64,000 nt of DNA from Zhengitettix transpicula (lineage: Eukaryota > Arthropoda > Insecta > Orthoptera > Tetrigidae). The DNA lies in contig CM073591.1 in NCBI GenBank assembly GCA_037074705.1, positions 40,606,587 to 40,670,586 of the forward strand. The letters are read 5' to 3'. Under the pieces are notes generated by a model, which did not search any database, was not told where the DNA came from, and saw only the letters and a program-made list of their open reading frames with translations. Both the position numbers and the translations under genes were made by a program. This document shows, one piece after another, positions 55,151-64,000 of the stretch (position 1 is its first letter; every line of letters starts with the position of its first letter).

Positions 55151-56214
55151 AACATAAGCTCTCCAATAAAATAACACAATTACAATAAAACAACAAGATA
55201 TAATGCCAGAACCTTTAGCCCATTCTGTAGTAAACAAAATGAATCCTCACAACATTAAATTAAACACCCTTCTCCATTTTGCTACCGCAAGCTTATTGCC
55301 CAGAGCCACCATAGAAGGTGTGGAGATAGGATTTGTTGGCAGAGCTATTATAGATAGACGCCAATTCATAGGATTACCATCTCCTGTGGCCTTTTACCAA
55401 TCTTTGGCAAGTTGATCTAAACCTCGAGTGATAGTTACTTATTAGTATTTTCTTGTATTTTAAACATGGGCGACTCGTTGGGTAGAGACTTCATGCCATG
55501 GCACTACTAATGAATATGATTTTTACTAATTAATCATTTCATTAACGCGTACATGTAATATCGATTTTACAAATTATATTCTAATAAATTTGAAGTAGCG
55601 CGCGGGTAGATTTGTTCCATTTGAAGCAGCGCTGTGGGTTACGAACGTACTTTATAGACGTATCACAATTAATTTATTTAAATTATAATTTATTACAAAT
55701 TTATACTACGGCAAAAGTTCGTAGATTTTTAAAAGAAATTAACACCAACGTATCTAAAAATCGGTGACAGTCTAGAGAGGAGGTTAATGGGGTAGATATA
55801 ACACTTCTCAAGACACAGGAGGAATAGTTGAGTTTCTCAACGATCAATTTATTCATACTTTCTCGGTCTTTCTATGCAGACATAAATTAAAAATCGTATA
55901 CAGTTTTTGAAACAATGAAATTAAAGAAAAATTGGGCAATGATATAATTCTGAAATGAAATGAAATTAAAATCAATTCATTCTCCCGCTTCATATAGATA
56001 TAAAGTATTCAAGAAACAATAGACCAGAAATCTAACTTAGTTTGTAACACTTCACAAAATTTAAAAGTTCTACTGTGTATTGTAAAGAACATTAAATTGA
56101 AATATTTAAAAAGTATTACTATAGAAATGCAGGATAAAGAAACATACAATAAAATAACCTGATTAGTCCGCAAAATATAATTTAACACAGGATGGAATAA
56201 TCTGAACCAGACCA

Positions 56215-56335
56215 GATGAGGTTTAATGGAAGGAGGAATTTCGCACCGGATCTGGAGTCGACACGTGAGCTCAGTTCGTAAAGGTTCCGCTCAGTCAGAT
56301 TCCTTGTCCGGGCGACATTTTCCATCCTGCTACTT
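56215..56335 (+). mobile_element. SINE, degraded copy
   Basis: Shares GAATTTCG.ACCGGATCTGGAGTCGACA and a GACATTTT.CATCCT tail with 56533-56645, but the tRNA-like part is scrambled (the A box reads GAGCTCAGTTCGTAAAG and the B box is decayed). Confidence 0.65.
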
Positions 56336-56532
56336 TAATTCAACTTAAAGATGGTCTTTACGGCTCGTAGATTCGTGAAAGCTTTCTCTCTATATTCATA
56401 AATTGAAAATTCTAAACCCTTCATCAATTTACATATAAAGTTTGTTCTTCATTTGAGGTTCTAAAATCGTACTATGAAAGATTTGTGATATGAAAAAAAT
56501 TGTAAGTGACCCTGCATCAGGTCTAATTAAAG

Positions 56533-56645
56533 AAGGAATTTCGGACCGGATCTGGAGTCGACAGGAATAGCTCAGTTGGTAGAGCGATCGCCCTGTAAGC
56601 GGGAGGTCCGGGGTTCGATTCCTGGTCGACATTTTTCATCCTCAT
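56533..56645 (+). mobile_element. tRNA-derived SINE, good copy
   Basis: Contains an excellent A box (TAGCTCAGTTGGTAGAGC) and B box (GGGTTCGATTCC) at tRNA spacing, so it starts from a tRNA-like Pol III promoter. The anticodon stem pairs poorly and there is no matching acceptor stem, so it is not a tRNA gene. A shared leader (GACCGGATCTGGAGTCGAC) precedes the tRNA part and a GACATTTTTCATCCTC tail follows. A tail-like scrap with a B box also occurs at 62828-62865. Confidence 0.82.
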
Positions 56646-56689
56646 GTGCAGATTCGTACGAGGCGAGGGTATATGGAGGAGAATAAAGC

Positions 56690-56760
56690 TCTTTGGAACG
56701 ACTCTTCGCAAGCAGGGAAAGTCATGCAGCGGCTCCGACCCATCTCTAGTAAATTCCTTT
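56690..56760 (+). repeat. Dispersed repeat related to 42135-42205
   Basis: GAACGACTCTTCGCAAG and GCGGCTCCGACCC.TCTCTAGT, as at 42 kb. Confidence 0.5.
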
Positions 56761-57570
56761 CCGTCTGTTATGCTAACTTTGTTTACAATAAATTGGTTTC
56801 GATGAAACTATAAATCCTTGCTATTTAGAGGCTTAACAAGGTTTTAATCATTATCAAACGGTCCCCGAAATCTCGAGTTTAAATGACGTACGTTTCAAAA
56901 CCTTTTAACTTCTTGAACAGGAATTTAGCTTTACAATAGTACAATCTTAAAATTCATTCTGTCCGGTAATATTGTGCACCTGCTAAAACTTAGAGATCGA
57001 AATAAGATGAATGTAAAGGAATTTTAGTTCTAGCTAAATCAAGGAAATTAACAGGCTGAGGAGGATCAGGTGGGATGAAAATCCAGCGCCGTATCTTCTT
57101 CAGTGTCGAAAGGAAGACTTTTCGGATAGGAAAATAGGAAATTCGATAACGTGGGGTTCGTGGTTTCTATGTACCTTCCAAAGTCATGAACACTAAACAG
57201 AAAGCGCTATGAAGTTAAAGATAAAGTTTAATATAAAAGAACAAGACTGAGTATGAAGTACCCAGAAACCTTCCTAATTCCAAGATGGTCGTAGCGAGAC
57301 TGAAGACTGAAAGTGGCTAAGAAGTTGGAGAGAAAAACTCCCTCCCAAGTGAAAACCACTTGCAGAATGAGGGGAACGAATCAAAACTTCAGATCCGACG
57401 ACGTGATCTGTATAGGATCCCCTCCAAAACCGGTTCAAACAGAGTTTCGACAACGCTAGCATCGTAAACCTGAACCCACCATTTTTCTGTAGGTCTAGCA
57501 TCGCCAACTGAAACCCATTTCTAGCCCGTGGTGAAAGAAATTTCTCACAGGTGTGTGGTATACACCGAAT

Positions 57571-57665
57571 TCCCTTTCAAATCCCTTCCTATGCTATTAA
57601 AGGGGAGTTGCCCAATGTGGATCACCCTCATGTAGCCTGTTGCCCTAAAAATAAAAAAAAATAAA
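57571..57665 (+). mobile_element. Retroposon 'RP', 3' end only
   Basis: The last ~80 bp of the family (CCCTTTCAAATCCCTTCC … TAGCCTGTTGCCC) and an A-rich tail. Confidence 0.82.
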
Positions 57666-57669
57666 AAAA

Positions 57670-57718
57670 CATGAAGGTAATCCACATGGTGGCAGTTCCC
57701 CTTTAATAGAATAGGAAA
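57670..57718 (-). mobile_element. Retroposon 'RP', 3' end, reversed
   Basis: ATGAAGGTAATCCACATGGTGGCAG … TTTAATAG is the reverse complement of the family's 3' end, facing the previous copy across an A-rich junction. Confidence 0.78.
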
Positions 57719-57997
57719 GCTGCGACCCCACAACTAACCCCTCTCCCGCCATCAGAATGGCGTGGAACAAGTACACCAAATGCCCGACCTACCTGATGCA
57801 GGTTTTTCTAGGGTTTTCCCTGCATCACTTTTAGGCAAATTGCCGGGTAGGATCTTTAAACCATAACTCGGGGCCCTAGTTAACCCTTGGCTACCTTACT
57901 CTACCCTTCCGCATCCCCCCTTTCAAATCCGTTCTTATGCTATTAAAGGGGAGTCGCCACTATGTGCATTACCCTCATGTAGCCTGTTACCCTAAAA
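57719..57997 (+). mobile_element. Retroposon 'RP', 5'-truncated forward copy
   Basis: Starts GCTGCGACCCCACAACTAACCCC inside the family and runs to CTGTTACCCTAAAAAAA. Directly abuts the reversed fragment. Confidence 0.85.
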
Positions 57998-58234
57998 AAA
58001 GTATATGACAGTTCAAATTATTATTCTTTTTCCGAGGCATGTGATTAGAATGTAAACAATTTTTGTCGACAATATTAGGCGGAGTTATTATCTTGATTGA
58101 GCCAATAAGTATTGAATCAACGGAACAGGATATTGGAACAATAATCTATAATGGTAATGTTAACAAAAATCAAAATCTATTGTATATTCTGCAAAATAAA
58201 AGTCGAGAGCGTTAAGCGGTTGGAGCGTCAATGT

Positions 58235-58570
58235 AAATGCGGACCGCCGCCGCCGGTCATGTCTTGACCCGCAGAAGTCAGGCTCTGGGGTAATCGACAC
58301 CTTCCGGTGGCGGCGCGGCGGCATCCGGAAACTTTATCCTCGACAATGGAGCCTAATGAGGGCCAATCAGGGGCCGTTGCCGCTCTGACGTCACGCGCGG
58401 GAAGGTTTAATTGGAGAGGTGCTCGAGCACAAAGGCTGCAGGTCTGGAGGGTCCTCCACCAGCGGACAGGTTAATTGTGCGGGCGCAGTCGAGAGCTCCT
58501 ACAGTCTCCACCACGCGGCCACCTCCAGCAAACCTGCACGGCTACGTGGCCATTATCCACAGCTACTCAG
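58235..58570. promoter_or_regulatory. GC-rich, CpG-rich island 1 with CCAAT and CRE motifs
   Basis: An abrupt GC-rich block with many CpGs. It contains GGCCAATCAG (58361-58370) and a perfect CRE palindrome TGACGTCA (58386-58393), followed by GCGCGGG. It also contains TAATGAGGGC (58353-58362), shared with island 2. This looks like a promoter or enhancer of a gene not otherwise visible. No TATA box or exon could be assigned. The long open frames inside it (58411-58727) are as expected of GC-rich DNA and are not called genes. Confidence 0.5.
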
Positions 58571-58727
58571 ACCGACATCTTCAAATAGTGGCACACACAC
58601 TCATACGGAGCGGCGAACATATTTATTCCCGAGTTCATCCTCTTTCTCGCCGTTTAGGTCAATGAAATTTAATATTCCATCACTTGTGGCGCTGATAGAA
58701 CTTCTCAATGTAATACCATTAAGTTAA

Positions 58728-60169
58728 TTGGCAATGGCTAATCTCACCTATTTTGGATGTCACCGTTTGATAGCTAGGTGGCATCAACTGGGAACAAAGA
58801 ACGGACGATACAAAGTTCTTAAATACTTGAGCCATTGTTCAATTAACTGCATGAAAACAGAATTCTTTGTACTCTGTACCAATTTACTGGCCATTCAGGA
58901 AGTTGTATTTAAAATACAGTCCACTGAGGATATTTCGAATCACATGTCTATTATCAATTAACTAAGAACCATTCTCTGACTTGGATAATCTAATTTTGTG
59001 TAGTTAAAAGCTGATATAAAATAAAAATAGAAAAAATTTTCGCAGGTTGATCTTTAGATCAAGATATTACTGACACTTCCACTACTAGAAATTGTGGAGA
59101 ATTATAATAATGGTCGTCGAAGAAAATAATTTGTGGCTATTAACATGTATTCCTGGGATATGCACCAACGAAGTAGTAATGTACAGAATGACGTAGATGA
59201 AATTTGATAGTACGACGTCCTGTAATTTCATTAAATTCGCTATACACCTGTACTTCGTGGCCTTTGTCTGATTCCACTTTTGTACACTTCAGGAAACGAT
59301 AACACACGAAAAAAGAATGTTTTTACTGACGGGAACGTGTATCAGAACTAAAATTTAATGTTTAAAATTAGGTATTTCTTCTGTTTAGAAATTACGAACA
59401 ATCGAAAACGGTCTGTAGAGCATCCTGACCACTTCGACTGGTTCAATAAATGTAAAAATAAAAATACACCTATGGCAAAGATGTTCAATAGAGACAACCC
59501 CAATGGCATCGAATCCGCAATCAAATCTGTATGTTGTCAGCAGGTATGCAGTAATTACGGACTTGCGCATGCACTGCACGCTCCATTGAATACGGAGAAG
59601 GGATTGGAGGGACAAAGGTAGAATTTCAAGTACAGTGCATGAGCAAATACAAGTGGATAACGACAAATCATCGGAAATATACATTCTTAAATTTCAAATA
59701 GATGCACTTTTATATATAAAAATTAATATCTGTGTGTCCCCTTTGCGCTCTTAAACCATTCATCTGATTGCAATGAAACTGTGTTAGTTGTTGTCCGCAC
59801 GGCCCCGAAGGTTTCTGTCGGCCTTTCGAAGCGTTAGGAAACACCCAACGAGTTGAAATTTTTTTTAAAAAAAATTAAAATGCTGTTTTAGTGTCGGATA
59901 ATTAGTTTTCTGGGTCTATGGCATTAATATTTTCTCTCTCGATGATTATAGTATATAATTTCAACCCCTTACAGCAATAACGGAGGAGGTGGAGGAGAGT
60001 TACATAAAAATAAAAACCGAGATTGGCGTCAAATACAGGGTTGTAGAGGTCTATGAGATTAATTATGACATTCACAATGCCAGTTAAGTTGTAGTTCAGC
60101 CCCTAGAGGGTCAGAGTAGCGGATAAAGGGAGTGAAAGGCCGTTATATAAAAGCAATAAGTAAACTACT
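58728..60169. other. Gene-poor region with repeats
   Basis: AT-rich; a dispersed repeat begins near 59725 (TCTGTGTGTCCCCTTTGCGC) and continues as repeat 'S' at 59885-60090. No gene found. Confidence 0.45.
59885..60090 (+). repeat. Dispersed repeat 'S', copy 2
   Basis: See 53985-54215. Confidence 0.65.
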
Positions 60170-60580
60170 GAGGCTGAAGATGAAACTCGATCCGGACGCG
60201 CAATTGAGGTCACCACCCAGGAAAACATCGAAAAAATTCATAATATCGTAATGTAAGATCGCAGACTAAACGTGTACGTGAGGTAGACGATGCCCTTGGC
60301 ATTTCAACTGAACGAGTGCATTTCATCCTCCATGAAACACTGGTCATGAAAAAGCTTAGAGCGCGATGGATTCAGAAAAATATTTCAACGCAGAAATCTA
60401 GCAATGTTTAGGCGTAACCCACAAAACTTTTTGCGCAGATTCGTTACCGTCGATGAAACGTGAATGCATCCATACACCCCAGAGACCAAAAAACAATCAA
60501 AACAATGGACAAAAGCTGCTGAACGTGCTCCGAGATGGTGAAAACCCCTTTGTTAGTTGGAAAGGTGATGCACGGGCTTT
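60170..60580 (+). pseudogene. Mariner transposase fossil
   Basis: Fragments in order: DETRSGRAIEVTTQENIEKIHNIV, DRRL, VREVDDALGISTERVHFILHETL, KKLRARWIQK, FRRNPQNFLRRFVTVDET, MHPYTPETKKQSKQWTKAAERAP. The first catalytic aspartate (VTVDET) is present, but the Trp that follows is a TGA stop (60460). Frameshifts, a deletion in the linker and the lack of the second half make it dead. It is of a different mariner lineage position from the fossil at 24.5-25.3 kb, and covers the opposite half of the protein. Confidence 0.88.
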
Positions 60581-60586
60581 TGTTAG

Positions 60587-60780
60587 AAAATTATGTTTAT
60601 TAACGAAACGTTGATTAAACTACGTTTCTTCATTTTTAGGACCTCTTCAGGTTTAATAATTTAGTATATAAATCATGTAGTCAAGGTTTTGGTGCAATGC
60701 CTGTTGATCCCGAAATGAAGAGGCCCTAAAAAAGGACGAAACGCCGTTTATTTAATGTTTTGTTAATAAACATAATTATT
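60587..60780. mobile_element. Small foldback element
   Basis: Arms of about 65-70 bp, 60587-60656 and 60716-60780, are inverted copies (AATTATGTTTATTAAC outermost, TTTTTAGG.CCTCTTC innermost) with a 60-bp loop. It abuts the mariner fossil. One arm-like copy recurs at 62500-62590 (CTTTTAGTACCTCTTCAGGTT). Confidence 0.72.
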
Positions 60781-60789
60781 CGGACATAA

Positions 60790-62079
60790 AGTCGTGTATT
60801 TATTTATTTATATGAATGTAATATAGTTATGTAAGTAATTCCAAGAGCGATGAGTTTCGAATTAATTTTACCAATTATCTTGTGTGAGAGATACAAAATT
60901 AAGTTACGAGTAGAAAGTTTCATTTCATTCTGAGGAATAAATTAAATTTGAGTTCATTATCAAAGAATGTTAAATACCTAATTTTAGAGAGGCAAATGAT
61001 GGAATTATTGAGATTCCTTCAGTAAAAACCAGATTCAATGTTTAGTAGTAGGGGGACTAAATTTTATGCGTAGGCACTGGTTTATTGGAAATAAAATCAG
61101 GAGAGATGAAATTATTCTAAAGAAAGAAGGAAATTCAGAGCTTTTACGTAAAGTCATGGAATTAAATCAAGTCCATGATCGATGGAATCATAACTTTAAA
61201 ATAATATTTCGGAACCAAAAATAAATCTAATGTTAAATTTTTATTCCTAGGTATGACGATAAACAACTGTAGCAATGGAGAGGTTTGAGAGATTTCTCGT
61301 GAAGCAGAAAGTGAGGTTGTAGTGATTCCAAGAACATTGCAAATAAAAATTAAAAGTCCACAAAACTACTGCAAAGTGTTTATGGGTTAGTGTTAAATTA
61401 ATCTAAGAAACTACAAAGTTTAATTCATGGTAGACCAGTGGCGTTGCCTCGAATCCGGAAAAATACGTAAAATATGCTGTCATATATTGTGTTACGGAAT
61501 TTTTTAAAAATATATTTGGAAATAGTAAGGTAGAGTTTTTGCTTTCTGTAAATAACTCGGATCGTCTTCAGGACGAGTACTGAAATAAATCGGAAGGACG
61601 GAATAAGAAGAGTTTGAGTGCCCCTGAAGGTATAGATTACAAGCGATTACTCCAGAGTTGATTGGCTCCTCTACGGTAACAGCTGTTTTTTAAGACTTAT
61701 TTGAGCATTGATAAAACTGTTCCTCTTTTCCTCATACAAACTTACTCCTGTCAGGTTCAGACCCAACGGAAAGCCCTGGAAAATCGCTACCACTTCCTCC
61801 ATTTTGCTTTAGTAAAGAATCGAAGGTCACGCCTTATGTGTTCACGTGGACCGCGGAAAAGAAGAAAAGATTCAACATTTACGTGATTTTATTGAGAATA
61901 CCCAGAAACTGGATGCGGAAGGATTAACTTGGCAAACAGAGAAAGCGAAAATGGATATAAGAAAGAGGAAAAGATGGAGACATCAAAAAAAGGAACAATA
62001 GAAAGATCTTTCCTTGAGCCGGAACTGTTAGCAGTGGTAGAGGTAATAGTTGTGTTGTGAGGTAATTGGGCGAGCAGAG
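60790..62079. other. Gene-poor stretch
   Basis: Mostly AT-rich, unassigned. No exon with both a family match and splice sites was seen. Confidence 0.45.
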
Positions 62080-62330
62080 CAGGGCAAGGGAGAGGCGGGG
62101 GCGTATCGATCTGCGCGTGCCGACGTCGGGACCAGAGAGGAGAACAGAGACGATGGGACAGGAGAGTAGAGACGTGGCAAAGCGGCTCCGTTGCCCCTCG
62201 GGAGCGAAACCCGAGAGCCTCCGCTAATGAGGGCGCCCAATCCCCGCTAATTGCCGCCATAAATACCAAAACCCTCTCCACACCACACTGACATTTCTTC
62301 CATCATCGCCTCGAACTCCGGACCTAGCAT
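62080..62330 (+). promoter_or_regulatory. GC-rich island 2, TATA-containing promoter-like block
   Basis: A CpG-rich block with TAATGAGGGC (62225-62234), a CCAAT (62236-62241) and, about 20 bp on, a TATA-like CCATAAATACC (62258-62267) followed by a pyrimidine/adenine-rich stretch with a plausible start near 62290. The spacing fits a plus-strand promoter with its gene to the right, but no coding exon was found within the remaining 1.7 kb, so a first exon may be non-coding. Assignment is inference from motifs. Confidence 0.45.
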
Positions 62331-63529
62331 TTCGTCGGCACTTTTGGGCAATATCATATTTGATACTTATTATTATATTCTGTCATATTTTCATCTATTC
62401 ACGAGAGTAAAACTTCGTCAAGGCAAAATCCTTTCTTTAGAAATTTCATGAAAATATATGGCATTATTTATATAAATAAACATACAGCCTTAGTCAAAAA
62501 ATTAACAAAAATTAAATAGTCGTCGTTGCGTCCTCTTTTAGTACCTCTTCAGGTTAAATATTTTTGTACATAAAACATTTAAAAAAATTAAATACATGGT
62601 TCTGCTGACTTCCCGGTTTTAACAGACATTTATTTATTTATAAATGACTAATATTTTTATACTATACGACATTAATGACTGGGCGTAATGCAACAATATC
62701 TTAAATTTATTGTTGGTTTGTCATTTGTAATTTTTACAAAGTTTTTTCTAAATTCAAAGATATCCACAAAAGCTTTTTCAAGCCTCAAATCATAGTTAAA
62801 TTTTAATTAAGGGTTATGGATGAAAAAATGTTCGATTCCCGGTGCGGTCAACATTTTTCCGTCCATATGCCTGAATAAGAAATACTTTTCATTCACACAC
62901 ACGCAACCATATTTGGAATCAGAATTGTAAGTGGTGGAAGAAGGAAAATTATGAAACCATATTTGAGTTACATCATCACAGGATGTAAACATTTTGTAAA
63001 AGTGATGCGGTTGTTCCATTTTAAGTCTGTGACGAAGCCTTGATACCAAACTTTTTCAAACGATGTTTGTAAAAAAAATTGGCAGTTTTCCTACTGATGG
63101 ACACATGGCATTTAAAATAAATTGAAATGTCCCTATATGCATTTGACACCGTTGAAAAGATGCGACTATTGAAGGTGAGCGTGTGAAGGACGCCCCAATA
63201 AAATCCTTTCACTTAATATTGGAAATACACAATGCTTCCACTTTTTAGGCATCCTTATTCTCACCAAGTATGAATTTTCCTATAACAACATTGTAAAATG
63301 AAAAAGAGATGTATCGATTAAATATGTATAATTTATGATGACAGACAAAGTTTCGGAAATTTGATTATATCAAATGTTAAAGAAATTCAGCGATCCTGCT
63401 CGTAAATACTTAACCTGAAGACGATGTCGGTGACACACAATGAAAAGCTGTGCCACTCCGTGTTGGTAGCACGAGATGATTTTTGACGATTGAGACAGTC
63501 AGAATAAATAGCCGACATAAGAAGAAGCA
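62331..63529. other. Unassigned AT-rich stretch
   Basis: Contains an arm-like copy of the foldback at 62500-62590 and a SINE tail scrap with TTCGATTCCCGG at 62828-62865. Otherwise nothing recognised. Confidence 0.45.
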
Positions 63530-63770
63530 TTATATTGTAATGAGGCTAAATTTTGAATGCCTAAAGCATCGTACGAATAATTAAATTAAATTGTCAACGA
63601 CTTGGACGTATTCGATAACACGAAATCTGAGGGTTACAGGGGTGTGAGTGACAGCGGCCGGCCTTTTGTTGAGAGGGTTCGGGTATGTAAATGTATGACA
63701 CTCAGTTTCACACATCTGTTTGGCAGACCAGAGGAGTGGACAGTAGCCGTCACGAACGGGCCAAAATTAT
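63530..63770 (+). repeat. Dispersed repeat 'Q', copy at right edge
   Basis: Same-order match to 17159-17385; see there. Confidence 0.65.
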
Positions 63771-64000
63771 ATATATGTATATATATTGTAATGAGCAAAA
63801 TAGAAAGGTTAATTAAATGATATTAATTAACAAAATTTATTAAGATAAAAAACTTTTAATTGCCAAAAATTATTTTAACAAGTGTTTTTAGTTTTAGTTT
63901 TACAAATGATTTGCCCTAGGTTGGCACGCCTAATTCAATCAAAATTTACAAACAAATTTTTATTTTATAATTTGTGGCGTTCAAGGTAAAATACAATCTT

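Larger units (their letters stand above)
52766..56200. other. Gene-poor AT-rich region
   Basis: No gene recognised. It contains repeat 'S' at 53985-54215, a tRNA-like fragment at 54893-54935 and an (AT)n run at 55126-55150. An open stretch at 55203-55415 has no recognisable domain. Confidence 0.45.

Noticed and set aside
56575..56640. tRNA gene
   Set aside because: A and B boxes are good but the acceptor stem is absent and the anticodon stem pairs badly; the shared leader and tail mark a SINE.
58411..58727. Overlapping open frames in GC-rich island 1
   Set aside because: Long frames are expected by chance in GC-rich DNA; no start context, splice sites or family.
61889..62281. 130-codon minus-strand frame over GC-rich island 2
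   Set aside because: Same reason; it covers promoter-like motifs and has no recognisable protein features.

Overview
The window is nuclear DNA of an animal, almost certainly an insect. It is AT-rich, its genes are split by GT-AG introns of about 70 to 3,900 bp, and the space between exons is filled with transposable elements (mariner, piggyBac, pogo/Tigger, hAT, tRNA-derived SINEs and a poly-A retroposon). I cannot name the species. Nothing looks bacterial, organellar or viral.

Genes. (1) 336-2994, minus strand: the first three exons of a secreted trypsin-like serine protease that runs off the left edge. (2) 8063-14985, plus strand: a complete seven-exon SLC39A9/ZIP9 zinc transporter (291 aa). 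(3) 35189-16612, minus strand: a complete 22-exon gene for the second-largest subunit of RNA polymerase III (POLR3B/RPC2). The exons sum to 3,402 nt, or 1,133 residues plus stop. ZIP9 and POLR3B converge tail to tail, separated by about 1.6 kb that holds a hAT miniature element. (4) 49781-43074, minus strand: three exons of an unrecognised multi-pass membrane protein whose start was not found.

Layout. 1-3 kb: protease. 3-8 kb: intergenic with an old retroposon copy. 8-15 kb: ZIP9. 15-16.6 kb: convergent spacer. 16.6-35.2 kb: POLR3B, whose introns hold a SINE, a mariner fossil, a piggyBac remnant, a 20-bp-TIR element and a foldback element. 35-43 kb: repeats, retroposon copies, a GC-rich orphan ORF and a TTAA-flanked piggyBac-like element. 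43-50 kb: membrane-protein exons interleaved with inverted repeats, two retroposon copies and a pogo-type transposase tail. 50-64 kb: no recognised gene; a large inverted repeat, SINEs, mariner fossils and two GC-rich promoter-like islands (about 58.3 and 62.2 kb) that share a motif module.

Most notable signal: two unrelated DNA elements each carry a degraded copy of an exon of the very gene they sit in. A pogo-like element in ZIP9 intron 2 (9494-10489) contains a damaged ZIP9 exon 3. A foldback element in POLR3B intron 4 (32560-33062) contains 190 bp of that gene's intron 5 and exon 5, with a broken donor site and a stop. This resembles the host-fragment capture of Pack-TIR elements, but acting on the local gene. 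Second, POLR3B intron 7 appears to end in TG instead of AG.
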